Source of the DNA: Acidobacteria bacterium 13_1_20CM_3_53_8 | GTDB lineage: Bacteria; Acidobacteriota; Blastocatellia; Pyrinomonadales; Pyrinomonadaceae | Reading direction: 5' to 3' | Length of the DNA stretch: 64,000 nucleotides | Assembly: GCA_001920415.1 (NCBI GenBank) | Contig: MNJR01000011.1 | Coordinates: forward strand, 121,903-185,902 | Shown: positions 25,063-34,151 of the stretch, one piece after another | How the letters are laid out: the number at the start of each line of letters is the position of its first letter | Numbering within the stretch: the stretch's first letter is position 1 | Notes under the pieces: generated by a model | What the model was told of the DNA's origin: nothing | Database searches by the model: none | Seen by the model: the letters and a program-made list of their open reading frames with translations, nothing else | Translations under genes and position numbers: made by a program

Positions 25063-25307
25063 GTGAAAGGCTAAACCGCGTAGGGCAAAAGGTTTAAGAG
25101 GCTGAGTCGGGAGTTGGGAAGAGGATTTCAGAACCCGCTCCGCCAGAGAGAAAAGTCAAAGATGGTTGGCAGGCGAAAACCACCACCAAACAAAAATTAA
25201 CACAAGCGGGCGATAGAAGCAAAAGGAAAATGATTTCCATGCAGGGCAAGCTAAAATAGCTGAAGAAGAGAGGTTTCTGCGATGGTGTGGGCCTGTAGTT
25301 TCAGAGT

Positions 25308-26339
25308 TTAACTTTTCCCCTGCATGGCTGTTTCCGATTCCTCTTCTTTGGCATCTTTCGGCTCCACGTTCGGGTAAGGGTGTACATAATCCTCCGGCAT
25401 CTCAACATCCACATCGCATTCGGCATGTTTGGGCCAGATGAGCGAGGCCGCGACCGATGATAGAAGAACGAGGGCTACGACGCCCAGCGCAAAGTAGATT
25501 GGAATTTCAATGCCGACGGCAACCAGCAGCATCTTTGCGCCTATGAACGAAAGCACTATGGCAAGGCCGATTCTTAGCAGGTGGAATCTTTCAACGACGC
25601 CTGCGAGCAGGAAGTAGAGCGAACGTAAGCCAAGAATGGCAAAGACGTTCGATGTGTAGACTATGAATCGGTCTGTGGTGACGCCGAAGACAGCGGGGAT
25701 AGAATCAACTGCGAAGACCAAATCTGTAACTTCGACGACGATTAGTACGAGCAGCAGGAGCGTGCCCATCCGTTTACCATCAATCTCTGTGAAAAAACTT
25801 GAACCTTCGTAGCTGCGCGTAATCGGCAGGTGACGAGTAATAAAGCGCACGAGCGGATTACGTTCCGGGTGGTACTCGGCCTCATCCTGCCTTAGCATGT
25901 TCAAGCCCGTGTAGATGAGGAACGCGCCGAAGATGTAGATGATCCAGTGGAACCGCTCGATCAGCGCAGCGCCCAGCAAGATCATTGTGATGCGCATGAC
26001 CAGTGCGCCGAGTATGCCCCAGTAGAGAACTCGGTGCTGGTATTTTCCCGGAACTTTGAAGAAGGAGAAGATGAGCAGGAAGACGAAAAGGTTATCAACC
26101 GAGAGCGAAAGCTCTATCAAATAACCCGTGAGAAACTCCAGCCCTTTCTGATGCCCCAGTTGATGAAACACCAGGCCGGAGAAGATAAGCGCGAGCGCTA
26201 TCCAGACGGCGCTCCAGATGGCCGCCTCCCTGTACTTGATAGAGTGCGCCTTGCGATTGAAGAGACCGAGATCAATCGCAAGCATCAGCAGTATGAACGC
26301 ACCAAAGCCTATCCACGCCCAGATTGAATGTTCCACCAT
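25308..26339 (-). CDS. TerC/Alx family integral membrane protein
   Basis: 343-residue membrane protein from ATG 26339 (MVEHSIWAWIGFGAF). Nine or so hydrophobic helices. Diagnostic TerC features are the two acidic intramembrane motifs ELSLSVDNLFVFLLIFSFF and VVEVTDLVFAVDSIPAVFGV, and the GALVMRITMILLGAAL helix. Family members (Alx, TerC) export or buffer Mn2+ and are linked to metal homeostasis and tellurite resistance. No ter gene cluster is present, so manganese handling is the more likely role. The longer frame to 26360 adds seven residues without a better start. Confidence 0.9.
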   Translation of the reverse strand: MVEHSIWAWIGFGAFILLMLAIDLGLFNRKAHSIKYREAAIWSAVWIALALIFSGLVFHQLGHQKGLEFLTGYLIELSLSVDNLFVFLLIFSFFKVPGKYQHRVLYWGILGALVMRITMILLGAALIERFHWIIYIFGAFLIYTGLNMLRQDEAEYHPERNPLVRFITRHLPITRSYEGSSFFTEIDGKRMGTLLLLVLIVVEVTDLVFAVDSIPAVFGVTTDRFIVYTSNVFAILGLRSLYFLLAGVVERFHLLRIGLAIVLSFIGAKMLLVAVGIEIPIYFALGVVALVLLSSVAASLIWPKHAECDVDVEMPEDYVHPYPNVEPKDAKEEESETAMQGKS

Positions 26340-26364
26340 GATTGTCAAATAACATAGCATAAAA

Positions 26365-26464
26365 AGTCTGGAGTCTGGAGTCTGGAGTCTGGAGTCAAAA
26401 GCTAATAACAGAGGATTGTTTTTGACCTTCGGACTCCAGACTCCAGACTCCAGACTCCAGACTT
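26365..26464. repeat. Word hairpin G (GTCTGGA heptamer)
   Basis: Four exact tandem copies of GTCTGGA on the left (to 26396) face four copies of its reverse complement TCCAGAC on the right (26431-26463), with a 34-base loop. It lies between the divergent terC-like (minus) and ppiD-like (plus) genes. This is the cleanest example of the class. Confidence 0.9.
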
Positions 26465-26601
26465 CTGCTTTCGGTGGTTGCGGCGCTCGGCGTCTCTCCG
26501 CTACAATTCACCTTTTGCAGAGGGCGTGCGGGAGCCGACATTGCTGGCTTCGCTCGCTCTGACGTCACCAGAAATCTCTTTTATAGAAGGTAGTTCATAA
26601 G

Positions 26602-28611
26602 ATGCTAAAAGCATTAAGCCGCATGGAGCGGTCTCGTAACATCATCATTCTCCTTTTCGCGGCTTTCATGGCCGTGAGCCTTGTAATCTTTTACAAGCCC
26701 GGCGGGGCAACGCGCACAGTTGACCCATCACATAGCACTGAAGTGGTAGCCCGTGTCGGCAGCGACGATATAACCGTAGGCGACCTGACAAGGCTCAAAG
26801 AGAGCTACATGCAGAGCATGCAGATGATGGGCGGACAGATGGGAATGCCGGGCATGGACAGGCGTCTGCTGGACGGCCTGATACACGACCGCATCATTGC
26901 GCAGGAAGCTGCGCGGCTGGGGTTGGCCGTCTCGGACGCGGAGGTGGCCGACGCAATACGCAAACGGTTCTCGGATGCTTCGGGCAACATAGACATGGAT
27001 CGCTACCGCGAGATGGCTGTGGCGCGCGCAGGCAGCATAGAGAATTTCGAGCGACAGTTTCGCGATACGCTCGCGGAGCAAAAGCTAAGAGCATTCATCA
27101 CGGCTGGCGTGAGCGTGTCCGAAGACGAAGTACGCGACCAGTACAAACGCGAGAAGACAGACTTTAATCTAGTGTACACGCTTGTCGCGGCTGACCAGCT
27201 TGCCAAGAAGATTCAACTCTCGGATCAGGAGTTGCGCGATTATTATCAGCAGCATCAGACGGACTTCCGATACCTTGTTCCTCAGAAGAATATTCGCTAC
27301 ATCTTCATTGACCAGCAGAAGGCTGGCTCTAAGCTTCAAATTTCCGATGATGAGTTGCGCGAGGAGTTCAATAATCTTCAGGGCGAAGCCAAAAGCGCGG
27401 GCGTCAAAGTTCAGCAGATAGTCCTGAAGGTCGCACGGCCGGATCTTGATGCTCAGGTCAATGCGAAGGCGGATCAACTGGCTACGAAAGCTCAGAGCCT
27501 GTCCGAAGAGGCTTTCGCAGACTTAGCTAGAGGAAATTCCGAGGACGTTGCGACGGCGCGCGGCGGCGGCTATCTTCCCAAGCCTTACAAGAAGAATCCA
27601 AACAAAGTTGATGCTCTATACGACCGCGTTGTTGACATGCAGCCGGGCGATGTTTCGATCTCCATCAAGTACGCTGGCAACTATTACATACTGCGTCGCG
27701 GCGAGGACGTGCCCAAGACTTTCGAGGAGGCGAAGAACGATCTGCGCGTCTCTGCGCAGAACCGTCGCTCTTACGCTGTGGCGCAGAAACTAGCCGCTCA
27801 AGCCGAAGAGCTTCTGAAGCAGACGCACGATGCGCAGAAGGTCGCGCAGCAGTTGGCTGCCGAAGCGAACATGACTCCGGCTGAGATGGTGCGCGAGACC
27901 GGTTACATCAAGCCGGGTGACAACGTTCGAGACATTGGCAGCAACCAGCAGTTCGACGCCGCGATTGAGCCGCTCAACAATCCGAATGATGTGGGCGAGC
28001 GCACAGGCGTCAAAGGCGGATTCGCAATCCCCATGCTGATTGATAAGAAGGAGCCGCGCATCCCTGACTTTGACGAGGTAAGGACACAGGTCGAAGATGC
28101 GCTCAGGAAGGAGCGCGCGAAGTCGCAGTTGGATCAGGCGGCGCGTGACCTTGCGGCGAACACAGCCTCGGCTAATGATTTGAAGGCCGCAGCCGAAAGA
28201 GTGGGGCTGACGGCAGAGACGCAAATTCAGTACAAGCTAGGCTCGACGCTCGGCAAGGCCGGGACAAGTCCCGCTATGGACGAGGCTATCTTCAACTTGC
28301 AGGAAGGCGGCGTTACGAAGACGCCAATCAAGGTCGGTGATAACTGGGTGGTCATAGGCTTAACGAAGCGCGATGACGCAGACATGGCGGATTTTGCCAA
28401 GCAGCACGACCAGTTGATGAAGCAGGCGCTTGATGAGCGACGCTCGCAGGTGTTTGAAGACTACATCGCAAACGTGCAGGCCGGGATGCAGCGCGAAGGT
28501 CGCATCAAAATCTACGACGACGTTCTGACGCAGCTATCTGAAGACGAAGAGCCGCCCTCGGCTGCCCCACCACAGCGCCCGCGTCCACGTCTGCCTATAC
28601 CGACGAAGTAA
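26602..28611 (+). CDS. PpiD-like membrane-anchored peptidyl-prolyl isomerase
   Basis: Periplasmic foldase, 669 residues. An N-terminal membrane anchor (NIIILLFAAFMAVSLVIFY, 13-31) is followed by a SurA_N-like chaperone region (about 45-175), a PpiC/parvulin-type domain (about 265-370) and a second C-terminal chaperone part with another rotamase-like half (about 520-600). It ends in a Pro/Arg-rich tail. The parvulin domain is divergent (SEEAFADLARGNSEDVATARGG is recognisable but the usual histidines are weak), so chaperone rather than isomerase activity may dominate. GAAGGTAG precedes the ATG. Transcribed alone. A hairpin at 28631-28680 probably terminates it. Confidence 0.88.
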   Translation: MLKALSRMERSRNIIILLFAAFMAVSLVIFYKPGGATRTVDPSHSTEVVARVGSDDITVGDLTRLKESYMQSMQMMGGQMGMPGMDRRLLDGLIHDRIIAQEAARLGLAVSDAEVADAIRKRFSDASGNIDMDRYREMAVARAGSIENFERQFRDTLAEQKLRAFITAGVSVSEDEVRDQYKREKTDFNLVYTLVAADQLAKKIQLSDQELRDYYQQHQTDFRYLVPQKNIRYIFIDQQKAGSKLQISDDELREEFNNLQGEAKSAGVKVQQIVLKVARPDLDAQVNAKADQLATKAQSLSEEAFADLARGNSEDVATARGGGYLPKPYKKNPNKVDALYDRVVDMQPGDVSISIKYAGNYYILRRGEDVPKTFEEAKNDLRVSAQNRRSYAVAQKLAAQAEELLKQTHDAQKVAQQLAAEANMTPAEMVRETGYIKPGDNVRDIGSNQQFDAAIEPLNNPNDVGERTGVKGGFAIPMLIDKKEPRIPDFDEVRTQVEDALRKERAKSQLDQAARDLAANTASANDLKAAAERVGLTAETQIQYKLGSTLGKAGTSPAMDEAIFNLQEGGVTKTPIKVGDNWVVIGLTKRDDADMADFAKQHDQLMKQALDERRSQVFEDYIANVQAGMQREGRIKIYDDVLTQLSEDEEPPSAAPPQRPRPRLPIPTK

Positions 28612-28630
28612 GGAAACGAGACCACAAAGC

Positions 28631-28680
28631 TAATCGCTGGAGCGTGAAGTTAATCCCTAGCTCCAGCGATTCTGCTTTAC
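28631..28680 (+). terminator. Terminator hairpin after the PpiD-like gene
   Basis: AATCGCTGGAGC (28632-28643) pairs with GCTCCAGCGATT (28660-28671) across a 16-base loop, followed by TCTGCTTT. The stem is strong and the T-tract weak. It is 20 bases past the stop. Confidence 0.65.
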
Positions 28681-28755
28681 GACAACAGAAGCGATGCGGC
28701 TGATAATAGCGATGGCAGACGCATCGCCCGTGTTGCCCATTTGAAAAGCGCAGGC

Positions 28756-29178
28756 TTAAGAGACCGTAAAGTTGGCCGTCTTTTGATCCTTTTGCGCGCC
28801 ATTCTCATCCATCATAACAACTTCTACCTTGTATTTGCCCTTGGGCCACCCCGTGGGCGGCGGCGTGAAAGTGAAAGTCGCTGTGCCGCTGCCGGGTAGA
28901 TCAAGCGACGGCTCATCGCTTGCCGGACTTCCGCTCTGATGTCCTTCCACATCATCTATAACAACTCGCGCCTTCACTTTGACTTTGCTCGGAACATTTG
29001 AAATTTCCGCGACAGCATAGACCGTATCGTTAGAGCTGAAGTTGCTGGTCTCTTCGCTGACGCTCTTATTCTTGCCGAGCTTCAAGCTGCTGATGTTGGC
29101 CGTGCCGAAACTACAAGCAAGTGCGGCTGCGAGTAAAAGACCTAAACCGAGCACAAGATTCCATCTGGTTGTTCGCAT
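28756..29178 (-). CDS. Hypothetical lipoprotein
   Basis: 140-residue lipoprotein with signal peptide and lipobox LAAALAC, Cys22. The mature part is a single beta-rich domain (VYAVAEISNVPSKVKVKARV ... GTATFTFTPPPTGWPKGKYK), an Ig-like pattern with the common closing phrase WPKGKYKVEVVM followed by acidic turn residues. That architecture is frequent in acidobacterial surface lipoproteins of unknown role. It is transcribed toward the ppiD-like gene. Function is not known. Confidence 0.75.
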   Translation of the reverse strand: MRTTRWNLVLGLGLLLAAALACSFGTANISSLKLGKNKSVSEETSNFSSNDTVYAVAEISNVPSKVKVKARVVIDDVEGHQSGSPASDEPSLDLPGSGTATFTFTPPPTGWPKGKYKVEVVMMDENGAQKDQKTANFTVS

Positions 29179-29693
29179 TCTCGCTTCTCTCCTTTTGAAT
29201 TACCTTAATTGAACTTTGAGACTACTTTTGTGCAAAGCTTCTGGGGACACCATCGGCGTCGTCGTCGAATATAACGAGGCGCTTAACAAGACGCCGGGAA
29301 GAATAAGGAGTGCCCCGGCTGCTTGTCTCAGGATTGAAGAGCGAACCTCGTAAATCAGTAGCGGCGTCTCCGTGCGGCGGATTATATAGCAGCGTCCCGA
29401 ATATTACTAACGTGAGTTTGACATAAGAGGCGCTCCGGTGAATTGACCTATGTCTGAATCAGTTCTCTTGAATAATCACGAACTCGGCGAGATAGGCTCG
29501 CGACGATTGACACTTCATCGTTTTGGTATAAACCGCCTATTCGTAATTTCCCTTGAGCAAAGGTTTAGTTTGCGGCCCGGATAAGTTCAGGCACTTCGGA
29601 CGATTGGTCTGGTGTCCGCTCAACAATCAATTCAAATGTTTGACTTACCGGCGAATCGTGCTGCGCCGTATTCTAGAAGGAGAAGAACCCCCT
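29179..29693. other. 515-base intergenic region
   Basis: No convincing gene; a longer frame into this region (from 29553) only extends the 29694 gene. A TTGACA at 29507-29512 and TATAAA at 29527-29532 are separated by 14 bases, too short for a standard sigma-70 promoter. GAGGCGCTTAACAAGACGCC-like GC-rich stretches near 29277 are not clearly structured. Confidence 0.4.
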
Positions 29694-30164
29694 ATGAGAC
29701 GATTAACCATCACTCTTTTGTCCCTGCTGGTCTTAGCCAGCCTTTCGCTCTGGATAGTTTTTGCTGAAAGCCCACACTTCATCAGAGCCAGCGCAAGCTG
29801 CGACGGCGACAACTTGAAAGCCTGCTTCAAAGAAGCGGGTCTGGACAGCCATCCCGTCACGATTGCTCTATCGGGCACGGCCACAGCCACCTACCAGTGC
29901 TTCAACAACGGCGGTAATCATCCCAAGGCCGGAAATAAGACGACTGTCAGTAGCTCTGAGACTGTGTCCGGTGTCTTCTATCCACAGAATGGGCAGGTCA
30001 CCAACTGTCTTTCCTTAACGCCTCCGGGGCCGGGCAATTTCTCCTGCCCCTCCGGTCAAGTTATGGTCGGGCCTACAAACGTCTCGTACAGTGGCGTGTC
30101 GCTGACCGATACTGCGAACGGCGTTTCGGCAAGCGGGCTGCCTAGCAGCGTTTCGTGCCCGTAA
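29694..30164 (+). CDS. Secreted Cys-containing protein of unknown function
   Basis: 156-residue protein from ATG 29694, chosen because AGAAGGAGAAG lies just upstream and the frame then begins with a proper signal peptide (MRRLTITLLSLLVLASLSLW). The mature protein has six cysteines (CDGDNLKAC, TYQCF, TNCLSL, FSCPSG, final SCP), suggesting disulphides, and a beta-strand-rich pattern with TIALSGTATATYQC and VSGVFYPQNGQ. It ends exactly at Cys-Pro. A strong terminator follows. No family is recognised. Confidence 0.72.
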   Translation: MRRLTITLLSLLVLASLSLWIVFAESPHFIRASASCDGDNLKACFKEAGLDSHPVTIALSGTATATYQCFNNGGNHPKAGNKTTVSSSETVSGVFYPQNGQVTNCLSLTPPGPGNFSCPSGQVMVGPTNVSYSGVSLTDTANGVSASGLPSSVSCP

Positions 30165-30197
30165 GCAGCGCGGCTTGCATGAAAGCATATAATTAAC

Positions 30198-30253
30198 GAG
30201 CCATCTTCGCCCATTTCACGCTATACTGTGAATGGCCGAAGATGGCTCTTTTC
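30198..30253 (+). terminator. Rho-independent terminator
   Basis: GAGCCATCTTCG (30198-30209) pairs with CGAAGATGGCTC (30237-30248), the stem continuing inward through CCATTTCAC / GTGAATGG, followed by TTTTCTTTC. It ends transcription of the 29694-30164 gene. An apparent earlier start of the next frame (30228) lies inside it and is therefore rejected. Confidence 0.85.
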
Positions 30254-30257
30254 TTTC

Positions 30258-31328
30258 ATGACTTCACGAATAACACCACGACTGAGAAACGGCGCGCGCA
30301 AGGTTGGCAGAAATCTTCTAATCCTGGCGGGCGCGCTTCTGGCAATTACGCTGATTGTGGACACTGCATCAGCCCAGCAGTGTCCCAGCATTAAAGTAGT
30401 CTGCTCGAACAGGGTGGCCGGAGACGGCTCGCCGTTGCATTGCTCGGCTACTTTAGAAGGCCCTTCTTCAACAAACATCATCTATCGGTGGAATGTTTCT
30501 GCGCGCGCTCCCATTCAGACCGTTTCGGGAAAGCCGGATGAAGTTGAAGTTAACATGGACGGAAATTCGGACAGGGTTGTGAGAGTCACTGTAACGATTA
30601 ATGGGTTGCCGGAAGAATGTGAGGACTCTGCTTACTTCGATTCGTTTCTTGCGGAGCTTGGGCCGCAGGCTCAAGCAAGAGCCAATGCAGCCCCCGCCGA
30701 TACAACTCATACCAATGCCCCCAACGACAACGCAGCGCCCTCCACCACAGCTACCTGCTCCGAGATAGTCACAGAAGGCGAGGCCGCCTACTTCAGCGTT
30801 AACGTTGACGGCGTAGAGCCGGGCGCGACTCCAATCTATAGCTGGGCTGTATCTCAAGGCAGCATCAAGAAAGGGCAGGGCACAGCTTCCATAGCGGTTG
30901 ACACGGCAGACCTTGGCGGGGGGATTCTCAGAGCCACTGCGCATGTTGGCGGCTTCAGTTCGCCGCTAACTGTATCGTGCACGACAATGGTTAAGCGTGT
31001 TCCAAAAGCTTATCGCCTGGACGAGCTTGCCGGTATAAACTCAGATGAAGAGAACGAGCGTCTCAGCAGGTTCGCTCTGCGGCTGCGCATAGGACTGGAC
31101 GAGCGAGCCTACATCATAGCTCTGGGCAGACGCGGCCAGCGAGCAGAAGAGATCAGGAAGCGTGCCGAGCGAATCAGAGATTATCTAATCAATCAATTTG
31201 GCGTTGCTCCTGATCGCATCATGGCAGTCGGCATAGGCTTCGGCAGGAGTGATGCCGTACAGTTGTGGGTCGTACAAACGGGCGCGTCGCCGCCTCGCGC
31301 GGAAGACAGCGCGGCAATTCGACGCTAG
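30258..31328 (+). CDS. Exported protein with Ig-like domains and OmpA-like C-terminus
   Basis: 356 residues from ATG 30258 (MTSRITPRLRNGARK). Signal peptide ends at DTASAQQ. Two Ig/PKD-like beta domains follow, separated by a Pro/Ala/Asn-rich linker (about 125-155). The second contains TPIYSWAVSQGSIKKGQGTA and VSCTTM. The C-terminal 100 residues (from YRLDELAGINSDEENERLS) look like an OmpA/peptidoglycan-binding domain: ERAYIIALGRRGQ, RAERIRDYLINQFGVAPDRI, LWVV. Such proteins anchor to peptidoglycan in the periplasm. The tail after LWVVQTGASPP is disordered. Probably an envelope structural protein. Confidence 0.78.
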   Translation: MTSRITPRLRNGARKVGRNLLILAGALLAITLIVDTASAQQCPSIKVVCSNRVAGDGSPLHCSATLEGPSSTNIIYRWNVSARAPIQTVSGKPDEVEVNMDGNSDRVVRVTVTINGLPEECEDSAYFDSFLAELGPQAQARANAAPADTTHTNAPNDNAAPSTTATCSEIVTEGEAAYFSVNVDGVEPGATPIYSWAVSQGSIKKGQGTASIAVDTADLGGGILRATAHVGGFSSPLTVSCTTMVKRVPKAYRLDELAGINSDEENERLSRFALRLRIGLDERAYIIALGRRGQRAEEIRKRAERIRDYLINQFGVAPDRIMAVGIGFGRSDAVQLWVVQTGASPPRAEDSAAIRR

Positions 31329-31474
31329 CCAACACGCTCGGCCTATTCTTTCCACATCTCAAATCTCAAAACTCGCTCGCGCCGCTCGCGGAAATGATTT
31401 GTTAATTCCGCGCGCTTAAAGTATAACCTTCCGCATCGCTCTTAAAATCTTCTTCGCTCCGTTGCTGAAAGCCC

Positions 31475-32743
31475 ATGATGGACGAAGCTCGCGCCGAAGT
31501 CTCTCAACTCGAACGTGCGCTCAGGCCAAGCGATCATCGCGCAGCCGTCACAGCCGGTTTCCTCGGTTGGACGCTAGACGCATTCGACTTCTTCCTTGTC
31601 GTCTTCACGCTCACGGCCATAGGCGAAGAGTTTCATAAATCGGATGTCGAGATGGCGTTGACGTTGACGCTGACGCTAGCCTTCCGTCCTGTGGGCGCGT
31701 TCATCTTCGGCTTGATGGCGGATCGCTACGGGCGGCGATTGCCGCTCATGATTGATCTGGTCTTCTTCTCAATCATAGAAGTGCTTTCCGGTTTAGCTCC
31801 GAACTACACTGCGTTTCTAATCTTGCGCGCTCTGTTCGGAATAGGTATGGGCGGCGAGTGGGGCGTCGGCGCGTCACTCGCTATGGAGAAAGTTCCGCCA
31901 CGATTGCGCGGCGTGCTGTCAGGGTTGCTGCAAGAGGGCTACGCCGTAGGGTACTTGCTCGCAGCCGTCTGCTACTTCTTCCTCTATCCTTATTTCCTGC
32001 ATCACCCGCAACTCATAGGCGGACTCTCTGCGTGGCGACCGCTCTTCTTCATAGGCGGCATTCCCGCTCTGCTTGTCATCTATATTCGTTTCGGCGTGAA
32101 AGAATCGGAAGTCTGGGAGAAGACGAAGCACGCGACTTGGGGTGATCTGAGTCGCGGAATAGCGCGCAACTGGAAGTTGCTTCTTTATCTAGCGCTCCTG
32201 ATGACGATGATGAATTTTGCGTCGCACGGGACGCAGGATTTATATCCTACATTCTTAGAGCGCGATTGGGGTTTCAGTCCGCAGAAGCGCGCTGCGCTCA
32301 CAGCATTCTCTATGGTCGGTGCGATAGCGGGCGGTCTCATCTTCGGACTATTTTCGGATCGAAGGGGACGACGCCGCGCAATCGTTCTCTCTCTAGTGTT
32401 AGGAATTCTGGCTATACCGCTCTGGGCATTTTCCCCGTCACTCGCTCTGTTGGTTGCGGGTGCGTTTCTAATGCAGTTTATGGTGCAGGGCGCTTGGGGA
32501 GTCATCCCTGCGCACATAACGGAATTGTCGCCCGATGCGGTCAGAGGTTTCTTACCCGGCTTCGCTTACCAATGCGGCGTGCTGGTAGCAGGCACAGCCC
32601 CTTACCTTCAGGCGCGCGTGGCGAAGCACATTGGCTACACGCGAACTATGGCGCTCACCGCTCTGATTGTTTTCTCCCTCGCCGCGCTCGTAGCCGCTCT
32701 GGGGCGCGAGCGTCGCGGCATAACATTCGGGGAAGAGAAGTAA
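31475..32743 (+). CDS. MFS transporter, sialate/lactate:H+ symporter (SHS)-like
   Basis: 422-residue major facilitator with twelve hydrophobic helices. Motif A is present in both halves (GLMADRYGRRLPLMIDL and GLFSDRRGRRRAIVL). The first helix GFLGWTLDAFDFFLVVFTL and the GIGMGGEWGVGASLAME segment resemble the SHS (NanT/Jen1-like) and related aromatic-acid carriers, so proton-coupled uptake of a monocarboxylate is likely. No catabolic genes lie beside it, so the substrate is unresolved. Convergent with the next gene across a word hairpin. Confidence 0.85.
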   Translation: MMDEARAEVSQLERALRPSDHRAAVTAGFLGWTLDAFDFFLVVFTLTAIGEEFHKSDVEMALTLTLTLAFRPVGAFIFGLMADRYGRRLPLMIDLVFFSIIEVLSGLAPNYTAFLILRALFGIGMGGEWGVGASLAMEKVPPRLRGVLSGLLQEGYAVGYLLAAVCYFFLYPYFLHHPQLIGGLSAWRPLFFIGGIPALLVIYIRFGVKESEVWEKTKHATWGDLSRGIARNWKLLLYLALLMTMMNFASHGTQDLYPTFLERDWGFSPQKRAALTAFSMVGAIAGGLIFGLFSDRRGRRRAIVLSLVLGILAIPLWAFSPSLALLVAGAFLMQFMVQGAWGVIPAHITELSPDAVRGFLPGFAYQCGVLVAGTAPYLQARVAKHIGYTRTMALTALIVFSLAALVAALGRERRGITFGEEK

Positions 32744-32749
32744 AGAAAG

Positions 32750-32866
32750 GGATGAGGGAAGAAATAAGAAGGGGTAAAAGGGGAAGAGGGAAAGAGGGGA
32801 AAAGGAGAAGGAGAAAGCAGTTATCCTTTCCCCTTTTACCCATTTCCCCTCTTCCCCCTTCTCTTC
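32750..32866. repeat. Word hairpin H (GGGGAAAAGG purine family)
   Basis: Purine words (GGGGTAAAAGGGGAAGAGGG, then AAAGAGGGGAAAAGGAG) face pyrimidine words (CCTTTCCCCTTTTACCC, TTTCCCCTCTTCCCCCTTC). It lies between two convergent genes with stops at 32743 and 32874. Very similar to hairpin M at 39421-39526. Confidence 0.85.
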
Positions 32867-32873
32867 ATTCTTT

Positions 32874-33914
32874 TCAGCGCATGAAGGGCGCGATGTCCGA
32901 TTGCGCGACCTTCATCTTGATCTGAACTTCGTTGCTCTCCGTTGAGATTGAGAGGTTCTCAAGCAGTTTTGTGAGGCTCGCGCTTTCCGTTAAGTTTCCA
33001 GAATTGTTCCTGATGCCCAGCTTGCTCACCATCTTCAGCGAGTTGAGGCTGTGACTAATCTCCTGCGCCTGATCTGCTGTCTCCGTACGTAGTCCAATGA
33101 AAGTATCCGCTTCAACTCCTGCGACTCTCACAGAGCCGTAGAACTGGCGTATGGCTGCGATGCTGCGGCTCATAGCGTCCGATTCGTGGTTCATGCGCGG
33201 GTCAAGCCTTGCGCTCACTCCCGGCGGCAGATTGCCTCCCCAACTCATCACGGCGTCAGGCGTGCGCGTGGCAAGATCAACCAACTCGCTACTCACGCGC
33301 GGGCTATTAGAATCGAGCGCTGCGCGAACGCTTTCCACATCGCCCGAAACAATCGTGTTCGCATCGTAAGCGGCAACGGCAAACTCCTCTGCGGGCACGT
33401 TTCCCGCCTGCGGGCAGTTAGCGTTTCTGCTCCCGACGGGTTTGAAGATGTAAACAGTTCTTCCCGAAAACTGCTCTTCATGCGCGCTGATGTTGCATTT
33501 GGTTTTCGCGCTGGCAAGCCCTGCGGCTATAACTTCGTCGGCATTGAAGTGACCGCGCGAGAGAGCTACTACATGAGCACTGTCGAAGCGCGCAGTTTCT
33601 GTAAACTTAAAACCGATGGCGAAGCTATCGAACGAGCGCATATCAACGCCCGTCTGCGACTTCATCTCGTCGAGCTTTGCATTTATCTTTGAGATTAATG
33701 ATGGGTTGGTGGCGAAGAAGTTGGGGACTGAGTCATTCAGAATTTTCTGCGCATCAACGAACAGGACAATGTCCGACGCCGGAAGCGCAGACAGTTCGCT
33801 CTCGGCAGACGACGCTGGCCTGCCCGCTGTGTTCGGCGTTGCGTGTATAGCGAAAAGAGTGATTGCGGCCAGAGCCACTATTAAGAGCGATGATGCGTAA
33901 AGCTTCTTGGACAT
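32874..33914 (-). CDS. Exported protein of unknown family (paralogue 1)
   Basis: 346-residue exported protein; signal peptide MSKKLYASSLLIVALAAITL. The mature protein shares an unmistakable backbone with the next gene upstream (34152-35177): LSALPASDIVLFVDAQKIL, MRSFDSFAIGFKF, the sequence around VALSRGHFNADEVIAAG, ELVDLATRTPDAVMSWG, and the closing NEVQIKMKVAQSDIAPFM. The pattern suggests a DUF3352-like or substrate-free hydrolase fold, but I cannot assign one. Tandem duplication separated by a hairpin. Transcribed after paralogue 2. Confidence 0.78.
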   Translation of the reverse strand: MSKKLYASSLLIVALAAITLFAIHATPNTAGRPASSAESELSALPASDIVLFVDAQKILNDSVPNFFATNPSLISKINAKLDEMKSQTGVDMRSFDSFAIGFKFTETARFDSAHVVALSRGHFNADEVIAAGLASAKTKCNISAHEEQFSGRTVYIFKPVGSRNANCPQAGNVPAEEFAVAAYDANTIVSGDVESVRAALDSNSPRVSSELVDLATRTPDAVMSWGGNLPPGVSARLDPRMNHESDAMSRSIAAIRQFYGSVRVAGVEADTFIGLRTETADQAQEISHSLNSLKMVSKLGIRNNSGNLTESASLTKLLENLSISTESNEVQIKMKVAQSDIAPFMR

Positions 33915-34008
33915 CCGAAACCCCTTTCATTGCTAGCGGAAGTTTTTTCTGGACGAATACTGCTTCAACCTTAGAATTCAACGAAAAGAACTGGCGGAAA
34001 GTTTCAAG

Positions 34009-34149
34009 AGCAGCGGAAAGAGGGACGCGGAGAGTGGGAGACCGAGGAGACGCGGCGAGAAAACAGATTGATGACTAGGGAACATTTTCTAACTTCTCTT
34101 CGCCTGCTCTTTTCGCCGCGTCTCCTCGGTCTCCCACTCTCCGCGTCCG
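34009..34149. repeat. Word hairpin I (GGGAGACCGAGGAGACGCGG family)
   Basis: A near-perfect 36-base stem: GGACGCGGAGAGTGGGAGAC and onward on the left (34023-34061), CGCCGCGTCTCCTCGGTCTC and onward on the right (34114-34147), with a loop of about 50 bases. It lies between the two paralogous exported-protein genes. Confidence 0.87.
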
Positions 34150-34151
34150 TT

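Noticed and set aside
29507..29532. Sigma-70 promoter TTGACA / TATAAA upstream of the 29694 gene
   Set aside because: The spacing is 14 bases instead of about 17, so the match is probably chance.
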